Source: Flavobacterium sp. N2038
Lineage (GTDB): Bacteria; Bacteroidota; Bacteroidia; Flavobacteriales; Flavobacteriaceae
Assembly (NCBI RefSeq): GCF_025947185.1
Contig: NZ_CP110001.1
Span: 3,906,001 to 3,970,000, forward strand
Direction of reading: 5' to 3'
DNA: 64,000 bases
Position numbers and translations under genes: made by a program. This document shows positions 16,560 to 23,959 of the stretch, one piece after another; position 1 is the stretch's first letter; each line of letters starts with the position of its first letter. The notes under the pieces were generated by a model. The model saw only the letters and a program-made list of their open reading frames with translations, did not search any database and was not told the DNA's origin.

Positions 16560-17054
16560 ATGAGTAAAACATACCGACAAGGCGCAATTGGAGCTTTAAT
16601 TGACGAATACGAAAGAGCCATTTTAGATTTAAGTCAAACCATTTCGGATTTTAATGAAGTTGAAATTACAACAATAGTTAGCGATCAGGTTCCAGGTTCA
16701 AAAACTGAATCGGTACAGGCAGTGCTTTCACATGTTGTACGTGCCGGATATTTTTATGCATCTTACATTCGGGAATTATCGGGTGAGCAGGTTTATTTTC
16801 CTGAGCTTATCTTAAGAAACACGATATCTGAATATCAAAAGGATATGACCGATTTTTTAATCTTCACAGAAAATACTTTTAAAAACCTTACAGATCAACA
16901 ACTGGAAGAAAACGACAACCAGAAAAAAATATTGACCTCATGGGGACAAGTCTATGATTTTGAGCAAATAATGGAGCATGCTATAGTACACATTTTGCGC
17001 CATAGAAGACAAATTGAAAAATTTAAAATACTATTGCGCAACAATAAAACTTAA
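16560..17054 (+). CDS. DinB-fold protein
   Basis: A 164-aa protein from the ATG at 16560. The DinB superfamily pattern is clear: histidine in VQAVLSHVVRAGYFYASYI after the second helix and H-x(3)-H in the last helix (IMEHAIVHILRHRRQIEKF). It is not closely similar to the DinB-fold protein at 14921. Probably a metal-binding cytoplasmic enzyme with unknown substrate. Its stop codon overlaps that of the convergent gene on the minus strand by 4 bases. Confidence 0.8.
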   Translation: MSKTYRQGAIGALIDEYERAILDLSQTISDFNEVEITTIVSDQVPGSKTESVQAVLSHVVRAGYFYASYIRELSGEQVYFPELILRNTISEYQKDMTDFLIFTENTFKNLTDQQLEENDNQKKILTSWGQVYDFEQIMEHAIVHILRHRRQIEKFKILLRNNKT

Positions 17055-17485
17055 TCGTTAAAATTTGATCTCTCTTCAAATTTCATAATATATCCCAATG
17101 TATTTTGAGTACTTTCGGTTAAACCATATTTAAACTGAATTTCAAGGTAAACTCCTGCGGTGTTAACATCTAGCTTTATTTTTCCTAAACCTTTTTCTAT
17201 ACCAACTATGGTAAATTCTTCATTTTTTTCAGGAATCTGAATATCGTACCATGTACTTGGTTTCAGAAGTTCTGTTTTGCAGGAAACGCCATTTGTATTG
17301 CAGGAATAATCAATCACTTCTACAAAAACAGAAACCAATTTTTGTGTATCGATTAAACGTGCAGACGAAATATAATTCGCATTGGCTATAATCTTTATTC
17401 CGTTATTAGCCAGTTTGTTGCCATTGCCATTGTTATTATAATTCCAATCACCAGAATGCCATATAAACTCCTTATAATTTTTCAT
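17051..17485 (-). CDS. Unknown cytoplasmic protein, second of a two-gene operon
   Basis: A 144-aa protein without signal peptide or membrane helix. It starts with a tryptophan- and asparagine-rich stretch (FIWHSGDWNYNNNGNGNKL) and continues as alternating beta strands (SVFVEVIDYSCNTNGVSC, EEFTIVGIEKGLGKIKLDV, GVYLEIQFKYGL), so it is probably all-beta. It follows the 208-aa gene by 23 bases. The two are probably functionally linked. No family was recognised. Confidence 0.6.
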   Translation of the reverse strand: MKNYKEFIWHSGDWNYNNNGNGNKLANNGIKIIANANYISSARLIDTQKLVSVFVEVIDYSCNTNGVSCKTELLKPSTWYDIQIPEKNEEFTIVGIEKGLGKIKLDVNTAGVYLEIQFKYGLTESTQNTLGYIMKFEERSNFND

Positions 17486-17508
17486 TATTACTTCTTTTTT
17501 AAAACAAA

Positions 17509-18135
17509 TTAAAGCCGATTAATGTTTTCTAATGCAACACTAAACGGCACTGATGCAGAACCTGTTCCGCCACCTTTCAATACAATATCAGCACTTGTAA
17601 CACCAAACAAATTAATTTGTGAATTAATCTGAGTAATACTATTAGCGTACAAAATATCTCCTTGTTTGATGCCCGAAGCAACGCCAACAAATAATTGCGG
17701 CTTAAATTCAAAAAAAGCTTTTTCTCCCGGATTTATATTAGTTCTTGTAGCTAGCAAACTACCATCTCTGTAACAGTTTACACTAATTTCACCTGTTTTT
17801 AAAGAATTTCTTATTTCGATTTCTTCAGGATTATCTGCTGGTATTGATGAAATTTGAGGCATGATCCCATATCCGCCTTCAATTACATCATAAGTTGCTC
17901 CGTTGGAAGCTGGAATTTGTGGCGTATAATTTCTAAATGAATCAGCTATTGCAACACTATATCTTGTTGAATACTTAAATGATTCCTGATCCAGTCTCTC
18001 AGAGTTTTGGATTACTTTCCATGCTACAGCAATTTCACCAAATTCAATAGCAAAATTTCGCTGATAAAAAACCACGTCGATTTTATTCGCATAATCATCA
18101 GTTTTATTGATAAAATTTAAGTAAATATTTTTCAT
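17509..18135 (-). CDS. Unknown cytoplasmic beta-rich protein, first of a two-gene operon
   Basis: A 208-aa protein, no signal peptide. The N-terminal segment NKIDVVFYQRNFAIEFGEIA then AVAWKVIQN, and a middle part ATYDVIEGGYGIMPQ, recall a widespread uncharacterised bacterial family of about 200 residues, but I cannot name it. The C-terminus is glycine- and serine-rich (GGGTGSASVPFSVALENI). With its neighbour it forms a two-gene minus-strand unit inside a plus-strand region, so it may be a later arrival. Function is unknown. Confidence 0.6.
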   Translation of the reverse strand: MKNIYLNFINKTDDYANKIDVVFYQRNFAIEFGEIAVAWKVIQNSERLDQESFKYSTRYSVAIADSFRNYTPQIPASNGATYDVIEGGYGIMPQISSIPADNPEEIEIRNSLKTGEISVNCYRDGSLLATRTNINPGEKAFFEFKPQLFVGVASGIKQGDILYANSITQINSQINLFGVTSADIVLKGGGTGSASVPFSVALENINRL

Positions 18136-18405
18136 GATTTAATGATTAAAAATTATTGTAATGTCTTTACCAATCTAATCTCAGCACTCTTTTTCAGCTA
18201 ATCAGAAATATCAAATTTGAAGTAAAAAAGAGGAATCAAATTCATCGAACAATTTAGTGCGAAAAACTAATTCCTATTAGCGTATTTATACCCTTTCTGA
18301 AATCTGGTAAAGGGGAAGTATCACAATAAGAAATAAAGATAAAAACGATACAATCTCTTTTTTAAAAACCTTTTCTGCTTCTAAAAAATCTTAAAAAAGG
18401 CATAG
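18136..18405. other. Intergenic region between divergent genes, nothing recognised
   Basis: About 270 bases between two divergent transcription units. It is AT-rich with no open frame worth reporting and none of the palindromic elements found elsewhere. It must contain the promoter of the minus-strand pair, but no convincing TAnnTTTG element was found for that gene. Confidence 0.4.
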
Positions 18406-18433
18406 TTGTTGAAAGTTAAAAGAGATATATTTA
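18406..18433 (+). promoter_or_regulatory. Promoter of lipoprotein gene
   Basis: TTG (18406-18408), 17 bases, then TATATTTA (18426-18433), one mismatch from TAnnTTTG. This puts the transcript start near 18440 and excludes the in-frame TTG at 18406 as a start codon, leaving the ATG at 18454. Confidence 0.55.
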
Positions 18434-18453
18434 CACCCTCAAAAGGAATACCT

Positions 18454-19641
18454 ATGCAAAAAATTACTATACTCTTTTCTATCTTATTTTTAACCCTTTC
18501 GTCTTGTGGCGTAAAAACAACACAATCACTTATTAGTGACGGTAATTATGATGCTGCAATAGATCGCGCCGTTGAAGCTTTGAGAACCAAAAAAGATTCT
18601 AAAGGAAAACAGGATTATGTTTTTTTACTTGAAGAAGCATTTGCAAAAGCCAAAGACCGTGATTTGCGCAATCTGGAAATGATGTCAAAAGAAGCCAATC
18701 CGTCAAACGCAGAACGCATTTATAATACTTATCTGCAATTAAATAACCGTCAGGAAAAAATTCGCCCTTTGTTGCCTTTGCCTTTATTAAAACTGGGAAA
18801 AAATGCAACTTTTCAGTTTGACAATTATTCAGATGCGATTGTAAACAGCAAAAATGCACTTTCAAAATATTTATATGAAAATGCTTCTGCCCTCTTGAAA
18901 TCAAACAATAAAATGGATTTCAGAAAGGCTTATGATGATTTCTTTTATCTGGAAAGCATTAATCCCGGATATAAAAATGCAAAAAAACTAATGGACGATG
19001 CTCAGTTTAAAGGAACTGATTTTGTAGATGTTTATGCCAAGAATCAAACCAATATGGTGATCCCGAAAATGCTTCAGGATGATTTACTGGATTTTAAAAC
19101 CTACGGACTAAATGATAAATGGACGGTTTACCATAATGCAAGACAAAAAAGCGTAATTTATGATTATAGTTTGATCATCAATTTTAGACAAATAAATATC
19201 TCGCCTGAACAAATTAAAGAGAAAGAATTCATCAAAGAAAGACAAATTAAAGATGGTGTAAAAACCCTTTTGGACAGTCGCGGAAGACCAGTCAAAGATA
19301 GTTTGGGCAGAGAAATTAAAGTAGATAATTATAAAATGCTCCGTGCAAATATTTATGAATTTAGACAATTTAAATCCTGCCAGGTTACTGCAGTGGTAGA
19401 TTATGTCGATGTGAGAACAAATCAATTGTTACAGTCATTTCCTGTTACAAGCGAGTATATTTTTGAGAATATATATTCAACTTACAAAGGCGACCGCAAT
19501 GCCTGCGAGGACAGTTATATTAATTATTTTACAAAACGTGCCGTTCCTTTTCCAAACAATGAGCAAATGGTCTATGACACAGGCGAGGATTTAAAAGCAA
19601 AAATTAAAGATATTATTGTTAGAAATAAATTTCGAGGATAA
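18454..19641 (+). CDS. Lipoprotein with TPR-like helices
   Basis: A 395-aa lipoprotein from the ATG at 18454 (lipobox LFLTLSSC, C18). The first 180 residues of the mature protein are helical and repeat-like (LISDGNYDAAIDRAVEALRT; DYVFLLEEAFAKAKDRD; NAERIYNTYLQLNNRQEKI; KAYDDFFYLESINPGYKNAK), consistent with TPR units. The second half looks like strands (VIYDYSLIINFRQINIS, SCQVTAVVDYVDVRTNQLL). Such proteins often scaffold envelope complexes; no partner is visible here. It is monocistronic with a strong terminator. Confidence 0.75.
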   Translation: MQKITILFSILFLTLSSCGVKTTQSLISDGNYDAAIDRAVEALRTKKDSKGKQDYVFLLEEAFAKAKDRDLRNLEMMSKEANPSNAERIYNTYLQLNNRQEKIRPLLPLPLLKLGKNATFQFDNYSDAIVNSKNALSKYLYENASALLKSNNKMDFRKAYDDFFYLESINPGYKNAKKLMDDAQFKGTDFVDVYAKNQTNMVIPKMLQDDLLDFKTYGLNDKWTVYHNARQKSVIYDYSLIINFRQINISPEQIKEKEFIKERQIKDGVKTLLDSRGRPVKDSLGREIKVDNYKMLRANIYEFRQFKSCQVTAVVDYVDVRTNQLLQSFPVTSEYIFENIYSTYKGDRNACEDSYINYFTKRAVPFPNNEQMVYDTGEDLKAKIKDIIVRNKFRG

Positions 19642-19654
19642 AACATCTTATTTC

Positions 19655-19716
19655 AGACGTACAACTGTACGTCTCTATACTATATAAAGACGCATTTTAA
19701 TGCGTCTTTTTTATTT
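19655..19716 (+). terminator. Double hairpin: REP-like palindrome plus terminator
   Basis: AGACGTACAACTGTACGTCT (19655-19674) and AGACGCATTTTAATGCGTCT (19688-19707) are both 20-base hairpins with 9-bp stems and 2-base loops, both starting AGACG. The second is followed by a T-run and is a good terminator. The geometry matches the hairpins at 2051, 2107 and 7159. Confidence 0.8.
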
Positions 19717-19755
19717 TCAATTCACTCACTTTCAAAAAAAATATCACTTTTTTTA

Positions 19756-19799
19756 TTGCGCAACCAAAAAGTTGCGTATATTTGCAACTGATTAGTTGC
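19756..19799 (+). promoter_or_regulatory. Promoter with double dyad operator of ArsR gene
   Basis: TTG (19756-19758), 18 bases, TATATTTG (19777-19784). Two 16-base dyads with the same arms, GCAAC-N6-GTTGC, lie at 19760-19775 and 19784-19799. They fill the spacer and abut or overlap the TATATTTG box, with centres 24 bases apart. Binding there would block RNA polymerase, as expected for autorepression by the ArsR-type protein encoded next. Confidence 0.8.
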
Positions 19800-19816
19800 T
19801 TAATTATAATAAAAAA

Positions 19817-20143
19817 ATGAAACGAGATATTTTTCAGGCCATTGCCGATCCGACGCGAAGAGCAATTTTAGTTTTAATTTCCTCAACTGCATTAACACCA
19901 AATGCACTTGCAGAACAATTTAAAACCACAAGACAAGCTGTATCTAAACACATTAAAATTCTGAATGAATGTGATTTACTGGAAGAAAAAAAAATGGGAA
20001 GAGAAATTTATTATCAACTTAAAATTGACAAAATGAAAGAAATTGATCATTGGCTGGAACAATTCAAAGCCATTTGGGAAAATCGCTTTGATCAATTAGA
20101 TCAGGTATTAATGAACTTAAAATCTAAAGAAAATGAAATCTAA
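19817..20143 (+). CDS. ArsR-family repressor
   Basis: A 108-aa winged-helix repressor counted from the ATG at 19817. FQAIADPTRRAILVLIS is the typical opening of the ArsR/SdpR type, and the recognition region is ALAEQFKTTRQAVSKHIKIL. No CVC metal motif is present in the alpha-3 helix, so it is not an arsenic or cadmium sensor of the classic kind. Its last 11 bases overlap the start of the SRPBCC gene, so the genes are translationally linked. This repressor-AHSA1 pairing is frequent in bacteria. It likely binds the GCAAC dyads upstream. Confidence 0.92.
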   Translation: MKRDIFQAIADPTRRAILVLISSTALTPNALAEQFKTTRQAVSKHIKILNECDLLEEKKMGREIYYQLKIDKMKEIDHWLEQFKAIWENRFDQLDQVLMNLKSKENEI

Positions 20144-20633
20144 TCTTTTAATGAATTTTTCCGTAGATAAGGAAAATAAAATGGTAAGTGTAAAACGCGA
20201 ATTCGATGCGTCATTGCCAAACGTTTGGGCCGCCTGGACTGAGGCTGATATTCTGGATCAATGGTGGGCTCCTGCTCCATATAAATCCAGAACCAAAAGC
20301 ATGGAATTTAAAGAAGGCGGAAGAAGACTTTATGCAATGGTAGGGCCTGAAGGCGAAGAGCGATGGAGTACTTTTGATTATACTTCGATCTCTCCAAAAA
20401 CCAATTTCAAACATACTGCTACCTTTTCTGATGCTGAGGGAAATCCGAATTCAGAATTTGGAAGCTCGTACTGGGATATCACTTTTTCTGAAGAAGGTGG
20501 CTTGACAGTTGTTGACATCGCCATAAAACGCGACAGTTTTGCCGAACTGGAAAAAATAATCGAAATGGGCTTTAAGACCGGATTTACAGCTGCAATGGAA
20601 AGTCTGGATAAAATCTTTGAAGCGCAAAAATAA
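20133..20633 (+). CDS. SRPBCC/AHSA1-domain protein (copy 1)
   Basis: A 166-aa cytoplasmic protein of the START/Bet v1-like superfamily, AHSA1 branch. The marker region VKREFDASLPNVWAAWTEAD, then ILDQWWAPAPYKSR, and the C-terminal GFTAAMESLDKIF helix are present. The fold makes a hydrophobic cavity for a small ligand; substrates are unknown. It overlaps the ArsR gene by 11 bases. It is a clear paralogue of the next gene: VKREFDA against VKREFNA, QWWAPAPYKS against KWWAPAPWKS, and the same length. Confidence 0.9.
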   Translation: MKSNLLMNFSVDKENKMVSVKREFDASLPNVWAAWTEADILDQWWAPAPYKSRTKSMEFKEGGRRLYAMVGPEGEERWSTFDYTSISPKTNFKHTATFSDAEGNPNSEFGSSYWDITFSEEGGLTVVDIAIKRDSFAELEKIIEMGFKTGFTAAMESLDKIFEAQK

Positions 20634-20683
20634 AACCATTTCTATAAACCGAATTAAATCATACTAACTAAAAAATAAAAAAA

Positions 20684-21181
20684 ATGAAATCCACACTTTT
20701 AATGAATTTTACAGTAAATAAAGAAAATAATACCGTTAATGTAAAACGCGAATTTAACGCACCATTGTCTAACGTTTGGTCTGCGTGGACAGAAGCTGAA
20801 ATTCTGGATAAATGGTGGGCACCAGCTCCATGGAAATCCAAAACAAAAAATATGAATTTTAAAGAAGGAGGCCGCAGATTGTATGCTATGGTTGGCCCTC
20901 AGGGTGGAGAACATTGGGCAATTGCAGATTTTACTTCTATAAGCCCGAAAACAAATTTTAAATACCTGGATGCTTTTTGCGATAGTGAAGGAAATCTAAA
21001 TACTGATTTTCCACGTTCTGACTGGAATGTAAATTTTACCGAACAAGGGAATTCTACTTTTGTTGATATCGTTATTAAACACGAAAAACTTTCTGACCTG
21101 GAAATGATTATAGAAATGGGCTTCAAAGAAGGTTTCACCATTGCAATGGAAGGTTTGGATAAGATCTTTGACAAGAAGTAA
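20684..21181 (+). CDS. SRPBCC/AHSA1-domain protein (copy 2)
   Basis: A 165-aa paralogue of the preceding gene, 50 bases downstream. The N-terminus (MKS.LLMNF.V.KEN), the WWAPAP segment and the C-terminal GFTIAMEGLDKIF all align without gaps. The central part (KYLDAFCDSEGNLNTDF) is the most diverged, so ligand range may differ. It is the last gene of the ArsR-SRPBCC-SRPBCC operon, closed by the terminator at 21204. Confidence 0.9.
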   Translation: MKSTLLMNFTVNKENNTVNVKREFNAPLSNVWSAWTEAEILDKWWAPAPWKSKTKNMNFKEGGRRLYAMVGPQGGEHWAIADFTSISPKTNFKYLDAFCDSEGNLNTDFPRSDWNVNFTEQGNSTFVDIVIKHEKLSDLEMIIEMGFKEGFTIAMEGLDKIFDKK

Positions 21182-21203
21182 GAATACTGAATCTTATAGA
21201 TAT

Positions 21204-21236
21204 AATCCCGTTTCTGTTCAAAGCGGGATTTTTTTA
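21204..21236 (+). terminator. Terminator of ArsR-SRPBCC operon
   Basis: AATCCCG (21204-21210) pairs with CGGGATT (21224-21230), followed by TTTTTA. Confidence 0.85.
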
Positions 21237-21299
21237 TATCATTTAGTTATCGCTTTAATTCGTATTTTCGGTAATCTGAAAATAACAAGATCAAATTTT

Positions 21300-22337
21300 A
21301 TGACTAAACTAAGTTTATATCTAAGTTTTCTTTCACTTCTGTTTATTACTTCCTGCAAAGAGAAAACAGTAAAAGATCTTGTTACAGAATATCATAGTAC
21401 AGGAAAACTAAATGGATCAGTACTTTTAGCAAAAAATGACACTATCCTTTGCGATACTACTCTTGGCTATAGCAATTTCAAAGAAAAAGTGCTTTTAAAG
21501 AAAAACACACCTATTTATATTGCTTCACTAAGCAAACCTTTTACTGCGATCGCAATAATGCTTTTACAACAAAAAGGAGCTTTAAACTATAATGACAAAG
21601 CATCTAAATACATCAAAGAACTACCCAAATACGCTCAACAAATAACAATATACCAATTACTTACTCATACTTCAGGACTAAAAGATTATGAAGACATTTT
21701 AAAACAAAACAAAAATTTGACAAATAAAACTGTTTTAAAATGGTTGCAAAATTTGTCCTCTTTAAACTTTCCTTCGGGAACTAAATACGAATATAGTAAC
21801 AGCGGTTATATTCTTTTGTCCTTAATTATTGAAAACAGCAGCGGTAAAATCTTCAAAGAATTTATCGAAGAAAATATTTTAATACCATTAAAAATGGAAC
21901 ACACTTTTGTGTATGATGAAACTAAACCTGAAATTCTTAACAAAGCAACGGGGTTTAATAAAGAAAATCAAGCTGACGATTACAATCAGCTGACAACCGG
22001 CGACGGAGGTATTTACTCTACACCCTCAGATCTATACAAACTTGATAAAGCATTACGAAGCAGCACATTCATCAACAAAGAAAACCAAAAATTAATGTAT
22101 GAAACACCGGAGCTAAAAAATAAAAAGAAAGGTGAGTACGGATTTGGCTGGTTTATTCTTAATGAAAACAACACCAAAATCGCAATGCACACAGGCGGTT
22201 TAAACGGCTTTAGAAGTTTGTTTTGGAGAGATTTAGATCACAACATTACTTTGATTACTCTAACAAATCAAGGCGATTCTTTTCCTGTTTATGATTTTTT
22301 AAACGATGTAAAAAAAGTACTTTCCAAGCAGCAATAA
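21300..22337 (+). CDS. Serine beta-lactamase/esterase-like lipoprotein
   Basis: A 345-aa lipoprotein (lipobox SLLFITSC, C19) of the class C beta-lactamase fold family that includes DD-peptidases and esterases. The active-site set is intact: S76-L-S-K79, Y-S-N in TKYEYSNSGYILLSLI, and HTGG near the C-terminus (IAMHTGGLNGF). The start at 21300 is chosen because it begins the signal peptide; an open frame extends upstream into the previous operon's terminator. The substrate is unknown. True beta-lactamase activity is possible but is rarely found in this branch. Confidence 0.88.
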   Translation: MTKLSLYLSFLSLLFITSCKEKTVKDLVTEYHSTGKLNGSVLLAKNDTILCDTTLGYSNFKEKVLLKKNTPIYIASLSKPFTAIAIMLLQQKGALNYNDKASKYIKELPKYAQQITIYQLLTHTSGLKDYEDILKQNKNLTNKTVLKWLQNLSSLNFPSGTKYEYSNSGYILLSLIIENSSGKIFKEFIEENILIPLKMEHTFVYDETKPEILNKATGFNKENQADDYNQLTTGDGGIYSTPSDLYKLDKALRSSTFINKENQKLMYETPELKNKKKGEYGFGWFILNENNTKIAMHTGGLNGFRSLFWRDLDHNITLITLTNQGDSFPVYDFLNDVKKVLSKQQ

Positions 22338-22445
22338 AAAACAATAATGCTGCATTATGATTTTTAATTCGTAATTTCACTTACAGAAAAACAATAAAAA
22401 GCACAACAAACCACAAACCCTTTGTGGATTATTAAATACCCTATA

Positions 22446-23315
22446 ATGAACCGAATTATTACAATTATCTTCCTGTTATTTTCTTCAATTTCAATTTTTA
22501 GCCAAAACACTAAATCAAAATCAACTGAAACAACCAAACCTTTTGTACTTGGGGTTATTGATGAATTGCAATCTAAAGAATTAGGCGAAAACAGAATTCT
22601 AAATATTTATCTTCCAGAAGGCTATAATCCAAAAGACAACGAAAAATATCCTGTAATCTATCTGTTGGATGGTTCTGCCGATGAAGATTTTATTCATATC
22701 TCAGGCTTAGTACAGTTTAATAGTTTTGAATGGATTAATCAGGTTCCAAAATCAATTGTTGTTGGCATAGCAACAGTAGATCGAAGACGTGACTTTACTT
22801 TTCCCACTACTCTTGAAAAAGACAAAACCCGTTTTCCAACCACTGGGCATTCTGATAAATTTATTGCTTTTATCGAAAAAGAATTACAGCCGTTTATAGA
22901 TAAAAAATACAAAACCACTACTTCTAAAACAATCATTGGTCAGTCTTTAGGAGGATTATTAGAAACCGAAATCTTACTCAAAAAACCTTTTCTTTTTAAT
23001 AAATATGTAATTGTAAGCCCGAGTTTATGGTGGAATAATGGTTCTTTGCTTAATTCAGATTCTGAAATTCTGCATGAAAATTTCAATCAGCAAACTGAAG
23101 TTTATATTGCAGTAGGTAAAGAAGGACTTACGCCAACTGAAATTCCAAGAGTTATGGAAGTCGATGCTAATTTATTAGCCGAAAAAATAAAGGCATCAAA
23201 AAACAAAAACATCAGAGTCTACTTTGATTATTTACCGACAGAAAATCACGGAACAATTTTGCATCCGGCAGTTTCAAATTCTTTCCGATTCTTTTATCCT
23301 CAAAATAAAGAGTAA
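22446..23315 (+). CDS. Secreted alpha/beta-hydrolase (esterase D / enterochelin-esterase type)
   Basis: A 289-aa protein from the ATG at 22446, with signal peptide RIITIIFLLFSSISIFSQ. The putative esterase fold (PF00756 type) is shown by RILNIYLPEGYNP, YPVIYLLDGSADEDF, the nucleophile elbow IIGQSLGGLLETE and the catalytic histidine in ENHGTILHPA. It acts in the periplasm on an unknown ester, possibly a siderophore or a glycan acyl group. The next gene starts three bases after its stop. Confidence 0.88.
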   Translation: MNRIITIIFLLFSSISIFSQNTKSKSTETTKPFVLGVIDELQSKELGENRILNIYLPEGYNPKDNEKYPVIYLLDGSADEDFIHISGLVQFNSFEWINQVPKSIVVGIATVDRRRDFTFPTTLEKDKTRFPTTGHSDKFIAFIEKELQPFIDKKYKTTTSKTIIGQSLGGLLETEILLKKPFLFNKYVIVSPSLWWNNGSLLNSDSEILHENFNQQTEVYIAVGKEGLTPTEIPRVMEVDANLLAEKIKASKNKNIRVYFDYLPTENHGTILHPAVSNSFRFFYPQNKE

Positions 23316-23318
23316 AAA

Positions 23319-23756
23319 ATGAAGCTCCCAATAACAGCTGAAGACCTAAAAGATGATTTTTATAAATCAGTAGATTTGGTTGATAAAATTGGAGATCTAA
23401 GAATTAGGCAATTAATTCAAATTTTATCTAAAATAGAAGATCAAATAATTATTGAAGGGATTATTCAGATTTTTGAAAATGAAGAGAGAATTGATTCTAT
23501 TTATACGGATCAAAAATATGCCGGAATGATCTTAAAAAATCTAAATCCAAAAACAAAAGAAAGTATAGAACTAATAATTATACGGATTCTAAAAAACTGG
23601 AATAAAAGTGTTGAAGAGCTCCCCTTTTGGCTAAGAGATAATTATGGAATTGACAACCTTAAAAAAGCACTTTCTGATATTGAAAAAAAGAATTTATCAG
23701 ACTTAGAATCTAATAACTTAGAAACAATGAAATGGTTTTTAAGTATTAAAAATTAA
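23319..23756 (+). CDS. Small helical cytoplasmic protein, unknown
   Basis: A 145-aa protein that starts 3 bases after the esterase stop and so is cotranscribed. Its sequence is almost all helical with repeated leucine/isoleucine patterns (LRIRQLIQILSKIEDQIIIE, TKESIELIIIRILKNWNK), resembling HEAT-type or immunity-type proteins. No signal peptide is present, unlike its exported neighbour. No family was recognised. Confidence 0.6.
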   Translation: MKLPITAEDLKDDFYKSVDLVDKIGDLRIRQLIQILSKIEDQIIIEGIIQIFENEERIDSIYTDQKYAGMILKNLNPKTKESIELIIIRILKNWNKSVEELPFWLRDNYGIDNLKKALSDIEKKNLSDLESNNLETMKWFLSIKN

Positions 23757-23838
23757 GATCCAACATCAAATAAAAAACCATAAAAGCTAATTTAAAATCT
23801 GAACAAGTAAGGAAATAACTGGTAAAAAAATATTTTTG

Positions 23839-23959
23839 TATCTTTGCATCACTAAATAAACAACACAATCTCTATGTGAAAAATAATTTCTTTCGGAAAA
23901 AATAAATAGTAAACCTACTGCGGTTGGCTATGATTATACACTTTCAAAGAAGAAATTAT
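23839..23959 (+). promoter_or_regulatory. Structured leader of the ABC-F gene
   Basis: TATCTTTG (23839-23846) is a good TAnnTTTG element, implying a leader of about 105 bases, unusually long for this genome. It contains ATGTGA (a start followed at once by a stop, near 23874). ATAATTTCTT (23883-23892) is perfectly complementary to AAGAAATTAT (23950-23959), which covers the region just before and the first two bases of the ABC-F start codon. Pairing would hide the initiation site. Confidence 0.5.

Noticed and set aside
19796..19816. TTG at 19796 as start of the ArsR gene
   Set aside because: It lies inside the operator dyad and next to the TATATTTG promoter box; the ATG at 19817 begins the conserved domain.
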